Positions 51,768 to 60,590 of a DNA stretch of 64,000 nt are shown piece by piece (the stretch's first letter is position 1; the number at the start of each line of letters is the position of its first letter). The stretch covers positions 1 to 64,000 of the forward strand of contig NZ_FQXE01000013.1 in NCBI RefSeq assembly GCF_900129885.1, written 5' to 3'. A program made the position numbers and the translations under genes. Below the pieces are notes generated by a model that had not been told where the DNA came from, did no database searches, and saw nothing but the letters and a program-made list of their open reading frames with translations. Origin of the DNA: Pollutimonas bauzanensis (GTDB lineage Bacteria > Pseudomonadota > Gammaproteobacteria > Burkholderiales > Burkholderiaceae_B).

Positions 51768-52799
51768 ATGGCGAAAGGCAATTTCAGCACGGGGATGGAT
51801 ACCGCGAGAGTCGGGGCATGTTTCATGGTGATCATGCTGCATGTGGCGGCGGTCAACTTCAATGTCTTCGACGACCAATGGTGGGCCGCCAATTTCTATG
51901 ATTCGCTGACCCGCAGCTGCGTGCCGGTATTCCTGATGATTTCAGGGGTGCTGCTGCTGAACAAGCAGGAAGACCTGCCGGCCTTTTTCACCAAGCGCTT
52001 CGCGCGGGTCCTGCCGCCGCTGCTGTTCTGGTCCTTGTTCTACATGGCGTGGAATACGTCGCAGGGCGTGCATTACGGCGCCTGGTCCGGGTGGATAAAG
52101 ACGCTGGCCAGCGGGCCGGTGGTGTTCCACTTATGGTATCTGTATGCGATTCTGGGCATCTACCTGTTTGTGCCTTTTCTGCGCAACATCTGGCAAGGTT
52201 CGAGGCTGGCGGAAAAACGAATGTTTCTGGCATTCTGGATGCTGGTATCAGGCTGGCCTATCATCCGCGCCGTATTCGATATCGATATAGACTTGCTGGA
52301 AACCTACTCCCTGGGTTCCTTCGTTGGCCTGATAGGCTATTTGTTCCTGGGAGCTTATGTATTCGAGGCCTACCAGAAAAAAATGATGAAAGGCCAGTAT
52401 TGGTGGACCAATGCCGGCCTTTTCGTCGTTTTCAGCGCCCTGACCATGGCGGCGACATTCGCCTACTCCAAGCATGTGGATGCGCCCGATCCTTTGTTCT
52501 ATGACTACTTGTCGCCGTTCGTCATGGCCGCGTCGGTGTGCGTTTTCAATGTCCTCTATGGCCTGGGCGCCAAGCTGCGTCCTTATTCCGCGGCCCTGAA
52601 CCGGATTTCGGCCTGTACCCTGGGGGTTTACTGCATTCATATCTTTGTGATGGACCGCCTGGAATCCATGACTGGCCTGCTGCAGTCCGACGGGTCTTCC
52701 TGGTGGGCTATCCCCGTTGCGGCGTCTTGTGTGTTCGCGGTGTCGCTGGCTTCCATCATGCTCCTGAGGCGATTCAGGCCGTTCCAGCATGTCACGTGA
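51768..52799 (+). CDS. Membrane acyltransferase (acyltransferase 3 family)
   Basis: 343 residues, about ten hydrophobic helices. FSTGMDTARVGACFMVIMLH near the start and VPVFLMISGVLLLNK follow the family pattern, with His in LHVAA as the likely catalytic residue. These enzymes acetylate or acylate surface sugars. AGGA lies seven bases before ATG 51768. It is in the same direction as atuA but may have its own promoter. Confidence 0.87.
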   Translation: MAKGNFSTGMDTARVGACFMVIMLHVAAVNFNVFDDQWWAANFYDSLTRSCVPVFLMISGVLLLNKQEDLPAFFTKRFARVLPPLLFWSLFYMAWNTSQGVHYGAWSGWIKTLASGPVVFHLWYLYAILGIYLFVPFLRNIWQGSRLAEKRMFLAFWMLVSGWPIIRAVFDIDIDLLETYSLGSFVGLIGYLFLGAYVFEAYQKKMMKGQYWWTNAGLFVVFSALTMAATFAYSKHVDAPDPLFYDYLSPFVMAASVCVFNVLYGLGAKLRPYSAALNRISACTLGVYCIHIFVMDRLESMTGLLQSDGSSWWAIPVAASCVFAVSLASIMLLRRFRPFQHVT

Positions 52800-52910
52800 T
52801 GCAAATGTCTGTCACTGCAGGTTCAATGGCGAGGGGCCCTGGGCGCAGGCCTCCGCCTATGCACGGACTATGACGGCATGGGCGGCATGCGGGCCTGGGC
52901 AAGAGCTGGT

Positions 52911-53885
52911 TTATTGGGGCTCGTAGCCAATGCTCTTGACGACATGGGCCCATTTTTCGATTTCCATCGCCTGGTGAGCCGCCAAATCCGCAGGCGTGCC
53001 GCCGCGGGCTTCCAGGCCGGCCTTGTTGAATGTTTCCAGCAGTGCGGGATTCTGCAATCCTTTATTCACGGCGGCATTCAGCTTGGCGGCAATGCCGGCG
53101 GGAACACCCGCGGGGGCATAGATGGCTATCCATGAGCTTGAGTCGAAGCCCGGCACCGCTGTCTCCGAGACGGTAGGTATTTCGGGCGCGAGCGCGGAGC
53201 GCTTGGCGCCGGTCACGGCCAGGGCCCGGACTTTGCCGGATCGGGCCAAAGGCGCCGCCGACGGCACATTATCGAACATCACTTGGATATGGCCGCCCAT
53301 CAGATCCGTCAGGGCGGGCGTGCTGCCTTTGTACGGGACGTGTACCATTTCGGTGCCGGTCATCATCGCGAACTGTTCGGTCGTGAGATGAACCGAACCG
53401 CCCGTGCCTGTCGTTGCATAGGTCACTTTTTTCGGGTTGGCTTTCAGATACTCGATGAACTCGGGCAGCGTCTTTGCCGGCAGGCTGGGATGGACAATAA
53501 TCATCAGCGGCGCTGAGGCGATGAGCGCGATGGGGGAGAAATCCGTGGCTGGCCGGTACTTCAGGTTGGCATAGGTGCTGGGATTGGTGCCATTGGTCGC
53601 GCTGGTTCCCAGAAATAGCGTGTAGCCGTCGGGCGCCGAGCCGGCGGCCATCGCGGCCCCTATCGAACCTCCCGCTCCCGCCCGGTTCTCCACGATAACG
53701 GGTTGGGCGAGGGTTGCGGAAATGCGCTCGGCAATGGTGCGTCCGACGATATCCGTGATGCCGCCAGCGGGATAGGGCACGATCAGCCTGATGGGGCGCG
53801 CGGGGTAGTCCGCGCTGTCGGCGTGGCCGGGCATCGCGGCAGTGATCATTGCCAGCAGCGCAAATGCCTTCAGGTATTTCTTCAT
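52911..53885 (-). CDS. Bug-type periplasmic solute-binding receptor (TTT family)
   Basis: 324 residues. Signal peptide (FALLAMITAAMPGHADS), then YPARPIRLIVPYPAGGITDI, VIVENRAGAGGSIG, HVPYKGSTPALTDLMGGHIQ and AVTGAKRSALAPEIPTVSE. It is the last gene of the leftward TPP enzyme - SDR - receptor operon. The ligand is probably the substrate or precursor of the TPP enzyme's acid. No TctAB partners. Confidence 0.93.
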   Translation of the reverse strand: MKKYLKAFALLAMITAAMPGHADSADYPARPIRLIVPYPAGGITDIVGRTIAERISATLAQPVIVENRAGAGGSIGAAMAAGSAPDGYTLFLGTSATNGTNPSTYANLKYRPATDFSPIALIASAPLMIIVHPSLPAKTLPEFIEYLKANPKKVTYATTGTGGSVHLTTEQFAMMTGTEMVHVPYKGSTPALTDLMGGHIQVMFDNVPSAAPLARSGKVRALAVTGAKRSALAPEIPTVSETAVPGFDSSSWIAIYAPAGVPAGIAAKLNAAVNKGLQNPALLETFNKAGLEARGGTPADLAAHQAMEIEKWAHVVKSIGYEPQ

Positions 53886-53910
53886 GATGGATGTCTCCTA
53901 TGGGTGATTT

Positions 53911-54681
53911 TCAAAGACCGCGCCCGCCGGAAACCACCAGGGTTTCACCGGTAATGAACTTGGCTTTGTCTGACAGTAAAAATACGGCGGCTTGAGCGAT
54001 ATCCTCGGGCATGCCCAGGCGCTCCAGCGGGGTGGCCAGCCTGACCTGCTCGTTGAAGGCGGCTCCCGCTTTTGCCGCCATTGGGGTTGCTATCCTGCCC
54101 GGCGCCACGCCATTGACCCTGATGCCAAAGCGCGCGACCTCGCCGGCGGCCTGGCGCGTCAAGGCTTCGACGGCGCCTTTGGACACCGCATAAGCGGAGC
54201 CGGCAATGCTCGAATAGCGGCGGCCGGCCAAAGAGCCGATATTCACGATAGCGCCTCTCCTGTTTTCGATCATGCGCGGCAGCAATGCGCGCATGGTATG
54301 GAAATAGCCGTTCAAATTGGTATCGATTACCTGTCGCCATTCGGCGGGCGAGGTTTCCCAGATCATGCGTTTCAGGCCGCTATCCTGCTTGGGTGAAATT
54401 CCCGCGCTGTTCACGAGCAGGTCGATAGGGCCGAAGCCTTGCGCCTGTTCGAGCGCGGCGATCGCCGCGATGACGGATTCCTTGCCGGTATCGTGCAGCA
54501 ATACTGCCGAACGCCGCCCCAGACCGCGTATTTCGGATGCCGTGCGTGCGCAGGCCTCTTCATCGATGTCCAGTATGCAGACATCGGCCCCCTGGCTGGC
54601 CAGGGCCAGGGCTATGGCCCGCCCGATGCCGCTGCCTGCCCCTGTCACCAGCGCGCCGCGCCCCTGTAGTTCCTCGGCCAT
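53911..54681 (-). CDS. Short-chain dehydrogenase/reductase
   Basis: 256 residues. The cofactor site [16 protein letters not shown] is near the start, NSAGISPK in the middle, and the catalytic Ser and YAVSKGAVEAL follow IVNIGSLAGRRYSSIAGSA. FabG-like. It starts three bases after the TPP enzyme stop and lies 25 bases before the Bug receptor, so it is co-transcribed. It may oxidise or reduce the TPP enzyme product. Confidence 0.92.
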   Translation of the reverse strand: MAEELQGRGALVTGAGSGIGRAIALALASQGADVCILDIDEEACARTASEIRGLGRRSAVLLHDTGKESVIAAIAALEQAQGFGPIDLLVNSAGISPKQDSGLKRMIWETSPAEWRQVIDTNLNGYFHTMRALLPRMIENRRGAIVNIGSLAGRRYSSIAGSAYAVSKGAVEALTRQAAGEVARFGIRVNGVAPGRIATPMAAKAGAAFNEQVRLATPLERLGMPEDIAQAAVFLLSDKAKFITGETLVVSGGRGL

Positions 54682-54684
54682 TCG

Positions 54685-56514
54685 TCATTCTCCTGCGCGG
54701 CTTGCCGCGCCCCGGGACTCGAGCGCCAGATGCTGGGATTCGAAGGCGGTGAGCGGCGGGAACGCCTTGGGATCGATATGGACGTCGATGACAAAAGGCA
54801 GAGCGCTCGCAGCCGCGCTTTGCAGCGCTTCTCTCAGGCCGGCCATCGTCCTGACGGTCTGGCCATCGCAGCCGCAGGCTCTTGCTATGGCGACATGATC
54901 GATGGGGCCGAAATGGCAGACGCTGGTGTGCGTATCGAATCGGCTTTCTTCGGCGTTGATCTGGAAGCCCAGGACCCCGTTGTTGAGCACCACGATGGTG
55001 ACCGGCGTGTCGTGGCGGCGCGCGGTTTCCATTTCCGCCCAGCAATGGGCGAAACCGCCATCGCCCGTCAGGCAGATTACCCGGTGAGCCGGATCGGCCA
55101 GCTTGGCGCCGATCGCCATGGGGAAGCCCCAGCCCAGGCCGGCAATGCCGCGAGGTGTAATGAAGCGCGTGCCGGGGGCGCTGCATTTGATGTATTGAAC
55201 CAGCCAGATCGATGAATAGCTGGCGTCCGCCGCCCAGGTAATCGGACCGGTCTGCCTGCCTAGCTCATGCAGGAGCTGCTCGGGGCGCAGCGGATCGCGA
55301 TCGACCTCGTAGTAGGGCCTGATTTCGGCTTGATGGAGCAGGCGGGCTTCTTGAAATTCCTTTTTCAGGGTTTCGGTCCGTTCCGCGGGCGCCGCGGCTT
55401 TGCGCTGCCGCAGCGTGGCGCAGACGGCTTCCAATGTTTCGCGGGCATCGCCCTGGAGGCGGAGGGCGGGATAATTCCGGCCGAGCTCTTCGGGATCGAT
55501 GTCGATTTGCGCATACGCGGCTGCCGATGGGAATAGCGTCCAGCCGGCGGTGCCATTCTCGTTAGTGCGGGTGCCAACGAAAACCACCAGATCCGCGCTT
55601 TCGATATACGGCAGAAAGAATTTCGCCGGGCTTCGCGTGCCCATGGCGTTGCCGATGACTCCCAGCGACAAGGGGTGATCTTCGTCTATCGCCCCTTTGC
55701 CCATATTGGTGGTGGCCATCGGCACGCCAGCCAGCTCCTGCAAGGCCGCGAGCGCTTCATAGGCGCCGGAATGGTGCGCGCCGCCGCCGGCGACGCAAAG
55801 AGGACGTTTTGCGGCCATAAGCATTCCGGCCAGGTTTTCGATTTTCGCCGGGACAGGTATGCAGCGGTCGGCGGGAAACATGCCGAAAGCCTCGTCGCCA
55901 TCGGCAAAGCCGGCCTCGAAAGGCGCCACAGCTTCCGTGAGCACGTCGGGGGAGACCAGGAGCACCACAGGGCCGGGCCGGCCGCTGGTGGCTATGCGAA
56001 TCGCGCGGGACGTATATTCAGCCGCTCGCGCGGACAAATTGATGCGCCGGATCCATTTCGTGCAGCCGCTGAAGATTTTTTCATGCTCCAGCTCCTGGAA
56101 AGCATTCTTGTCGGCGGTGGCCCGCGGTACTTCCTGAACGATGGCCAGTATCGGTATGGAAGCTTTCAACGCTTCGGCCAGGCCCGCGACCAGAAGGGCT
56201 GCGGCCGGGCCGTTCTGCGCGGTCACGACAGCAATCTTTCTGCTGATCCGGGCGGAGCCGTCAGCCATTGCCACTCCGGCGTTCTCGGTCCGGTAGCCGA
56301 TTTGTCTGATCCCCGCTTTTTCCGCCGCGAGGAAAATGGCGGTGGGGCAGCTTTGACCATAGATTTCAGTGACTCCCGCGGCCTGAAGCACATCGACAAT
56401 CGCATGCGCGGCGCGGTATCCGTCCATGTCTTGAAAAGCCCAGGTGTTGCGCGGAGTGGCGGCGGCATGCTGCGCGCCCGTGTTTTCAGTCATTCCCTTC
56501 ATATTGCTTTCCAT
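54685..56514 (-). CDS. Thiamine-diphosphate enzyme (acetolactate synthase-like)
   Basis: 609 residues. The N-terminal domain has the catalytic Glu77 in IGYRTENAGVAMADGSARIS. The central domain has MLMAAKRPLCVAGGGAHH. The C-terminal domain has GLGWGFPMAIGAK and the diphosphate-binding motif CLTGDGGFAHCWAEMETA ending in NN. It resembles acetolactate synthase/benzoylformate decarboxylase type enzymes, which decarboxylate 2-oxo acids or join the product to another aldehyde. ATG 56514 or 56502 may start it. It is divergent from the lysR gene at 56624, its likely regulator. Confidence 0.9.
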   Translation of the reverse strand: MESNMKGMTENTGAQHAAATPRNTWAFQDMDGYRAAHAIVDVLQAAGVTEIYGQSCPTAIFLAAEKAGIRQIGYRTENAGVAMADGSARISRKIAVVTAQNGPAAALLVAGLAEALKASIPILAIVQEVPRATADKNAFQELEHEKIFSGCTKWIRRINLSARAAEYTSRAIRIATSGRPGPVVLLVSPDVLTEAVAPFEAGFADGDEAFGMFPADRCIPVPAKIENLAGMLMAAKRPLCVAGGGAHHSGAYEALAALQELAGVPMATTNMGKGAIDEDHPLSLGVIGNAMGTRSPAKFFLPYIESADLVVFVGTRTNENGTAGWTLFPSAAAYAQIDIDPEELGRNYPALRLQGDARETLEAVCATLRQRKAAAPAERTETLKKEFQEARLLHQAEIRPYYEVDRDPLRPEQLLHELGRQTGPITWAADASYSSIWLVQYIKCSAPGTRFITPRGIAGLGWGFPMAIGAKLADPAHRVICLTGDGGFAHCWAEMETARRHDTPVTIVVLNNGVLGFQINAEESRFDTHTSVCHFGPIDHVAIARACGCDGQTVRTMAGLREALQSAAASALPFVIDVHIDPKAFPPLTAFESQHLALESRGAASRAGE

Positions 56515-56623
56515 AATGTTTTTTTATAGCGAGAGTGGCTAGTCATGAAATTGTTGTCTATATTATGGGACGGGCATTGGCCTTGGGAATTCGAATTTAC
56601 GGATCGATCCATAACTTTAGATT

Positions 56624-57523
56624 ATGACCATTACTCTTAAGCAACTTGAGGCCTTCGTCGCTGTCGCCCAGACGGGCAGTTTCTCGGCCGCGGCCCAGAT
56701 CGTTCATGTGTCGCAGCCGGCCTTGACCTCGATGATTCAAAAACTCGAGCGTCAGCTGGGGTTGACGCTGTTTGATCGGGATTCGCGCGGCTCGACGGTG
56801 ACAACGGCGGGACGGGAGCTATTCCCGGCCATTCAGCGCATCCTCGTGGAGCTCAATGAGACGGTCGCCAGCGTCATCAATTCGACGACGCCGCGAGGCG
56901 GGACGGTTTCCATCGCCTGCATCCCGTCCATTGCCGCCTCGTTCATGCCGCCGCTCATTGCGTCCTTCGAAAGGGTGCACCCGCAGATCCGCATCGTGAT
57001 GAAGGATGCCATGACGGAGAACCGCGGCATCATCGACATGCTGCGTTCGGGCCAGATCGACTATGGCATTGCCAGCCCTTCCCAGGAGTCTTCCGATCTG
57101 CAGTTCCGCCTGCTGTTCGAAGACGAGCTGGTGGCGCTGGTGGCGCACGCCGCCGCCGCAAGCAAAGACCATTCGATCACCTGGTCGCAATTGGCGGCGC
57201 ATCCTCTGATAGGCATGAGTTATGAAAGCTATGTCAGGCAAATGGTGGACAAGGCTTTTGCGCAGATCGGGGTATCAAAGAGGCCTTATACTCAGGTCAG
57301 CTTGATCACCACGGCGGTCGGAATGGTGAAAGCGGGTCTGGGCGTGACGGTACTTCCGTCTACCGCAGCCAGGGTCTGCAATCTGGAAGGCATTCACCTG
57401 CTTTCCTTGACGGAGCCCGCGATGCGCCGGCGCATGGGTTTCATCTATCGGTCCATGACTTCCCTGTCGCCCGCCGCGAAGCACTTCATGAATTTCGTGG
57501 AAGCGGCTCAGCGCCTTGCTTGA
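56624..57523 (+). CDS. LysR family regulator of the TPP-enzyme operon
   Basis: 299 residues. The N-terminal MTITLKQLEAFVAVAQTGSF, VSQPALTSMIQKLERQLG and FDRDSRGSTVT are the CysB/CbbR-type start. The effector domain follows. Divergent from the TPP-enzyme gene with 109 AT-rich bases between, which indicates control of that operon by its substrate. Confidence 0.9.
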   Translation: MTITLKQLEAFVAVAQTGSFSAAAQIVHVSQPALTSMIQKLERQLGLTLFDRDSRGSTVTTAGRELFPAIQRILVELNETVASVINSTTPRGGTVSIACIPSIAASFMPPLIASFERVHPQIRIVMKDAMTENRGIIDMLRSGQIDYGIASPSQESSDLQFRLLFEDELVALVAHAAAASKDHSITWSQLAAHPLIGMSYESYVRQMVDKAFAQIGVSKRPYTQVSLITTAVGMVKAGLGVTVLPSTAARVCNLEGIHLLSLTEPAMRRRMGFIYRSMTSLSPAAKHFMNFVEAAQRLA

Positions 57524-57606
57524 GAAAAGCCGCTGCGCGGCCAGGCTTGCCGCTGGACCGGTCATGCGGGCCGCGCTACACTTCTTGCCCTTACTGGAGA
57601 GCCCGC

Positions 57607-58029
57607 ATGAAAGCACGCGTCACCGTCATCACCCTGGCAGTAGGCGATCTGCAGCGGTCGCTGCGTTTCTATCGCGACGGCCTGGGCCTGGCGACGCCGG
57701 GCATCGTCGGCACGGAGTTCGAGCACGGCGCGGTCGCGTTCTTTGACCTGCAAGGCGGATTGAAACTGGCGCTCTGGCCGCGCGCCAGCCTGGCCCATGA
57801 CTGCGGCCTGCCGCCAGGCAGTCCGAGCGCCACCGAATTCACCCTGGGCCACAATGTCGCCTCCAAGGCCGAGGTCGATGCCGTGATGAAGCAGGCCCGG
57901 GACGCCGGAGGCCTGATCGTGAAAGCCGCCCAGGATACCTTCTGGGGCGGCTATGCCGGCTATTTCCAGGACCCGGACCAGCACCTTTGGGAGGTGGTAT
58001 GGAATCCCCAGCTGCTGCCTTCGTCCTAG
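57607..58029 (+). CDS. VOC (glyoxalase/dioxygenase) superfamily protein
   Basis: 140 residues, VOC fold: VITLAVGDLQRSLRFYRDGLG, GTEFEHGAVAFFDLQGG and the C-terminal WGGYAGYFQDPDQHLWEVVW, with the metal-site Glu and His in the last strand. It could be a lyase, isomerase or resistance protein. GGAGA precedes ATG 57607. Confidence 0.9.
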   Translation: MKARVTVITLAVGDLQRSLRFYRDGLGLATPGIVGTEFEHGAVAFFDLQGGLKLALWPRASLAHDCGLPPGSPSATEFTLGHNVASKAEVDAVMKQARDAGGLIVKAAQDTFWGGYAGYFQDPDQHLWEVVWNPQLLPSS

Positions 58030-58040
58030 CGTTTCTGCGG

Positions 58041-58065
58041 GAAAAAGAAGAGCCGCCTGGCGGCT
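58041..58065 (-). terminator. Rho-independent terminator of the lipoprotein gene
   Basis: On the minus strand a perfect GC-rich stem (58051-58065, AGCCGCC/GGCGGCT) about 15 bases after the lipoprotein stop is followed by TCTTCTTTTTC (58050-58041). It lies between convergent genes. Confidence 0.8.
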
Positions 58066-58080
58066 GCCCGGCGAGGCCCG

Positions 58081-58806
58081 TCAACGCACGGGCAGGAAAT
58101 TGAAGAAAAGCAGGCCTTGCATGTAGTTGATGCCGACCCGCCTGAGATTCTCATCGAGCAGGTTGGCCACGAGGTCCAGGCGGCCTACCAGCTGTCCGAA
58201 CTCGCGCTCGAAGCTGAGGTTGGCGATGTCGCCGGACATTTCATTGGCCAGCAGCAAAGGGCGGCCGGCCGCGTCGCGCCGGGTGGCAAGCAGCCAGGCC
58301 GCAATCTCCACGTTGCGGGCGGCGTTGTAGACATGCTGCGCATTCAGGACGTCGGACGCATAAAAGCGCGTCTTGCCATTGTGGGCGCGCACGATCATGT
58401 CGGACAGGCCGAAAATCAATGTGCCGGCGCGATCGCCGCGGTAAGCGGGGTCCAGGGCCACGGAAAGGATTTCGACATCGTGCAATGCGCCCAGGCCGGC
58501 TGGCGCCTGGCCCGTCTGGATGGCGTTGCGGCCCTGCCGTATGGCGGCCGCCAGATCGGGAGCGCCGGTCTTGCGCCATTCGACGGGATTCCTGCGATAG
58601 AGCTTTTCGAGCAGGCGGGTCAGGCTGTCCAGATTGTCGCGCATGGCGATCGTCACGGTCCGGTTGAAGTCGGTTTGCCCGAGCTGGTCGAAGGACATTT
58701 CCTCGTTGCGCGGATGGGGCTGCCCGGCGATCAGGCCCGGCCCGCCGCAGCCGGCCAGGCCAAGTCCCAGCGCCAGAATGATGCCCGCGGCACGACTGCT
58801 GTTCAT
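58081..58806 (-). CDS. Lipoprotein of unknown function
   Basis: 241 residues. The signal peptide ends with the lipobox LGLAGC (Cys20), so it is lipid-anchored, probably to the outer or inner membrane. The mature part holds IAMRDNLDSLTRLLEKLYRR and the C-terminal GQLVGRLDLVANLLDENL. ATG 58806 is used, because the longer frame from 59391 is a shadow of the acetyltransferase gene. No named domain is recognised. Confidence 0.75.
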   Translation of the reverse strand: MNSSRAAGIILALGLGLAGCGGPGLIAGQPHPRNEEMSFDQLGQTDFNRTVTIAMRDNLDSLTRLLEKLYRRNPVEWRKTGAPDLAAAIRQGRNAIQTGQAPAGLGALHDVEILSVALDPAYRGDRAGTLIFGLSDMIVRAHNGKTRFYASDVLNAQHVYNAARNVEIAAWLLATRRDAAGRPLLLANEMSGDIANLSFEREFGQLVGRLDLVANLLDENLRRVGINYMQGLLFFNFLPVR

Positions 58807-58980
58807 CAGGCCATTTCCGTCCTCTGCGCGCCCATAAGCCACGGCGCCGCGATGCTTGCGGCGCCTTCCCGAACCAGACTTTATCAGAAAAGCGCCGGTG
58901 TTTCGGCCCGCGGGGGATTGCGGCGCGCCCCGGATATTGGTAAAAGCTGATACTCGGCCAGCGCTTTCGGAGCAGTGATT

Positions 58981-59400
58981 ATGCAGATCCGCCCTTATCA
59001 GGCAAACGATGAAGCCGCGGTCATCGCGCTTTGGCAGGAGTGCGGGCTGGTCCGCCCCTGGAACGATCCGCAGCGCGATATACAGCGCAAGCTCAGCGAG
59101 CAGCCCGAACTTTTCCTGGTCGGCGTGGACGGCGCAAGGCTTGTGGCCACGATCATGGCCGGGTTTGATGGCCACCGCGGCTGGGCCTACTACCTTGCGG
59201 TCGCGGGCACGCATCGCCATCGGTCTTATGGCAGCCTGTTGATGCGCAGGGTGGAGGATTTGCTTGTCCAGCGCGGCTGCCCAAAATTGAGCCTGCTGGT
59301 GCGCAGTTCCAACCTGGAGGTGATCGCATTCTATGAAAAGCTGGGCTACGCGCAGGACGATGTAGTCAGCCTCGGGCGCAGGCTGATTCATGACCAGTAG
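58981..59400 (+). CDS. GNAT acetyltransferase (YpeA-like)
   Basis: 139 residues, standard single-domain GNAT: IRPYQANDEAAVIALWQECG, TIMAGFDGHRGWAYYLAV, the acetyl-CoA site THRHRSYGSLLMRRVE and the end AFYEKLGYAQDD. The layout is that of YpeA. CGGAG lies eight bases before ATG 58981. It is divergent from the lipoprotein gene. Confidence 0.9.
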   Translation: MQIRPYQANDEAAVIALWQECGLVRPWNDPQRDIQRKLSEQPELFLVGVDGARLVATIMAGFDGHRGWAYYLAVAGTHRHRSYGSLLMRRVEDLLVQRGCPKLSLLVRSSNLEVIAFYEKLGYAQDDVVSLGRRLIHDQ

Positions 59401-59454
59401 CCATGGCTTCAGGGAGCCATGGGCGGCTGCGCCGGCGCGCCGCGCGGCTTTGCA

Positions 59455-60006
59455 TCAGGAATGCTTGCGCAACTGCCTGATCAATGCTAGGACGACCGCG
59501 GCGGCGGCGATCAGGAGCAGGGCGGCTTCTTCATAGCGTTTGATGTCGGTGAACAGCCATTGCAGCGTCTGGCCGAACAGGTAGCCGGCTGCCGCGATCA
59601 GCGTAGCCCATAGCGCCGCGCCTATCAGGTTGAACAGCAGGAAGCGCCAGGCCGGTATGTCGCTCATGCCTATCGCAATAGGGCCGGCGGCGCGCAGTCC
59701 ATACATGAAGCGCACGCCTATGATCATCCCCGCCTGGTAGCGCATGAGCCAGCGGTTCACCTGCCGGGCGCGCGGCTGCCATTGCGGAAAGCGCTCGAGC
59801 AGGGCGCCGCCGTGGCGGCGGCCCAGGAAGAAGAAGAGCAGGTCTCCCGCCGCCCCGCCGCCTGCGCCGCAGGCGACGACGAGCAGGAAGGACAAATAGC
59901 CCTGGTGCGCGGCGAACCCGCCCAGCACCAGCACGGTTTCGCCTTCCAGGACGCTGCCCGCGAAGACCGCCCAGTAGCCATGATCGGCGATGAATTGAGT
60001 CAGCAT
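59455..60006 (-). CDS. DedA family membrane protein
   Basis: 183 residues with about four to five helices. GSVLEGETVLVLGGFAAHQG, CGAGGGAAGDLLFFFLGRRHG and VRFMYGLRAAGPIAIGMS are the DedA/SNARE-associated signatures; the family moves lipids (undecaprenyl phosphate) across the membrane. The start at 60006 is immediately after the lrp stop (60009), so it is probably co-transcribed with lrp. Confidence 0.9.
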   Translation of the reverse strand: MLTQFIADHGYWAVFAGSVLEGETVLVLGGFAAHQGYLSFLLVVACGAGGGAAGDLLFFFLGRRHGGALLERFPQWQPRARQVNRWLMRYQAGMIIGVRFMYGLRAAGPIAIGMSDIPAWRFLLFNLIGAALWATLIAAAGYLFGQTLQWLFTDIKRYEEAALLLIAAAAVVLALIRQLRKHS

Positions 60007-60008
60007 GC

Positions 60009-60470
60009 TTATCCCTGCTTGTCGTCCAGCGGCGGCAGGCGGCGCTTGATCGGCGTCGTCTTGACGATGGCCGTATTGGTTTCGGCCTGGTCGGCAAGCT
60101 TGTCCAGGATGGCGTCGAGCTGTTCCATGGAGCGCACGTTCAGGCGGGCGACGAAGCAGTCTTCGCCGGTCACCTTGTCGCATTCGGTAAACTGCGGGAT
60201 GGCCTGGATCTGCCGTTCGACGCTATGCAACTGGCCGGGCAATGGCCGTATGCGGACGATGGCCTGGAGCAGGTAGCCAAAGGCTTTGGGGTCGACCATC
60301 ACCGTGTAGCCCGTGAGCACGCCGCGCTCTTCCAGGCGCCGCAAGCGTTCCGCGACACTGGGCGAGGATAGCCCGCTGACGCGCGCCAGGGCCTTGAGCG
60401 AAAGGCGTGAATCTTCCATCAGGGCGGCGATGATGATTCGGTCGATTTCATCGTGCATGGGGTTTGGCAA
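60009..60470 (-). CDS. Lrp/AsnC family regulator
   Basis: 153 residues. The N-terminal helix-turn-helix has SLKALARVSGLSSPSVAERL and RRLEERGVLTGYTV; the C-terminal RAM-type domain binds amino acids (KVTGEDCFVARLNV). It is divergent from the EamA-type exporter at 60591 and just upstream of dedA in the same direction. It likely controls the exporter in response to an amino acid. Confidence 0.92.
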   Translation of the reverse strand: MPNPMHDEIDRIIIAALMEDSRLSLKALARVSGLSSPSVAERLRRLEERGVLTGYTVMVDPKAFGYLLQAIVRIRPLPGQLHSVERQIQAIPQFTECDKVTGEDCFVARLNVRSMEQLDAILDKLADQAETNTAIVKTTPIKRRLPPLDDKQG

Positions 60471-60590
60471 GGCAAATTCAAATTATTGCCTTGATAAAAA
60501 AGGCAAGGGCAGAGTTTGACTTTATTTTAGCTATGGATGAAAAAGATGGAAAGCGTCAAACTTCAGCTATGCAAAACTGGGAGTGCGACG

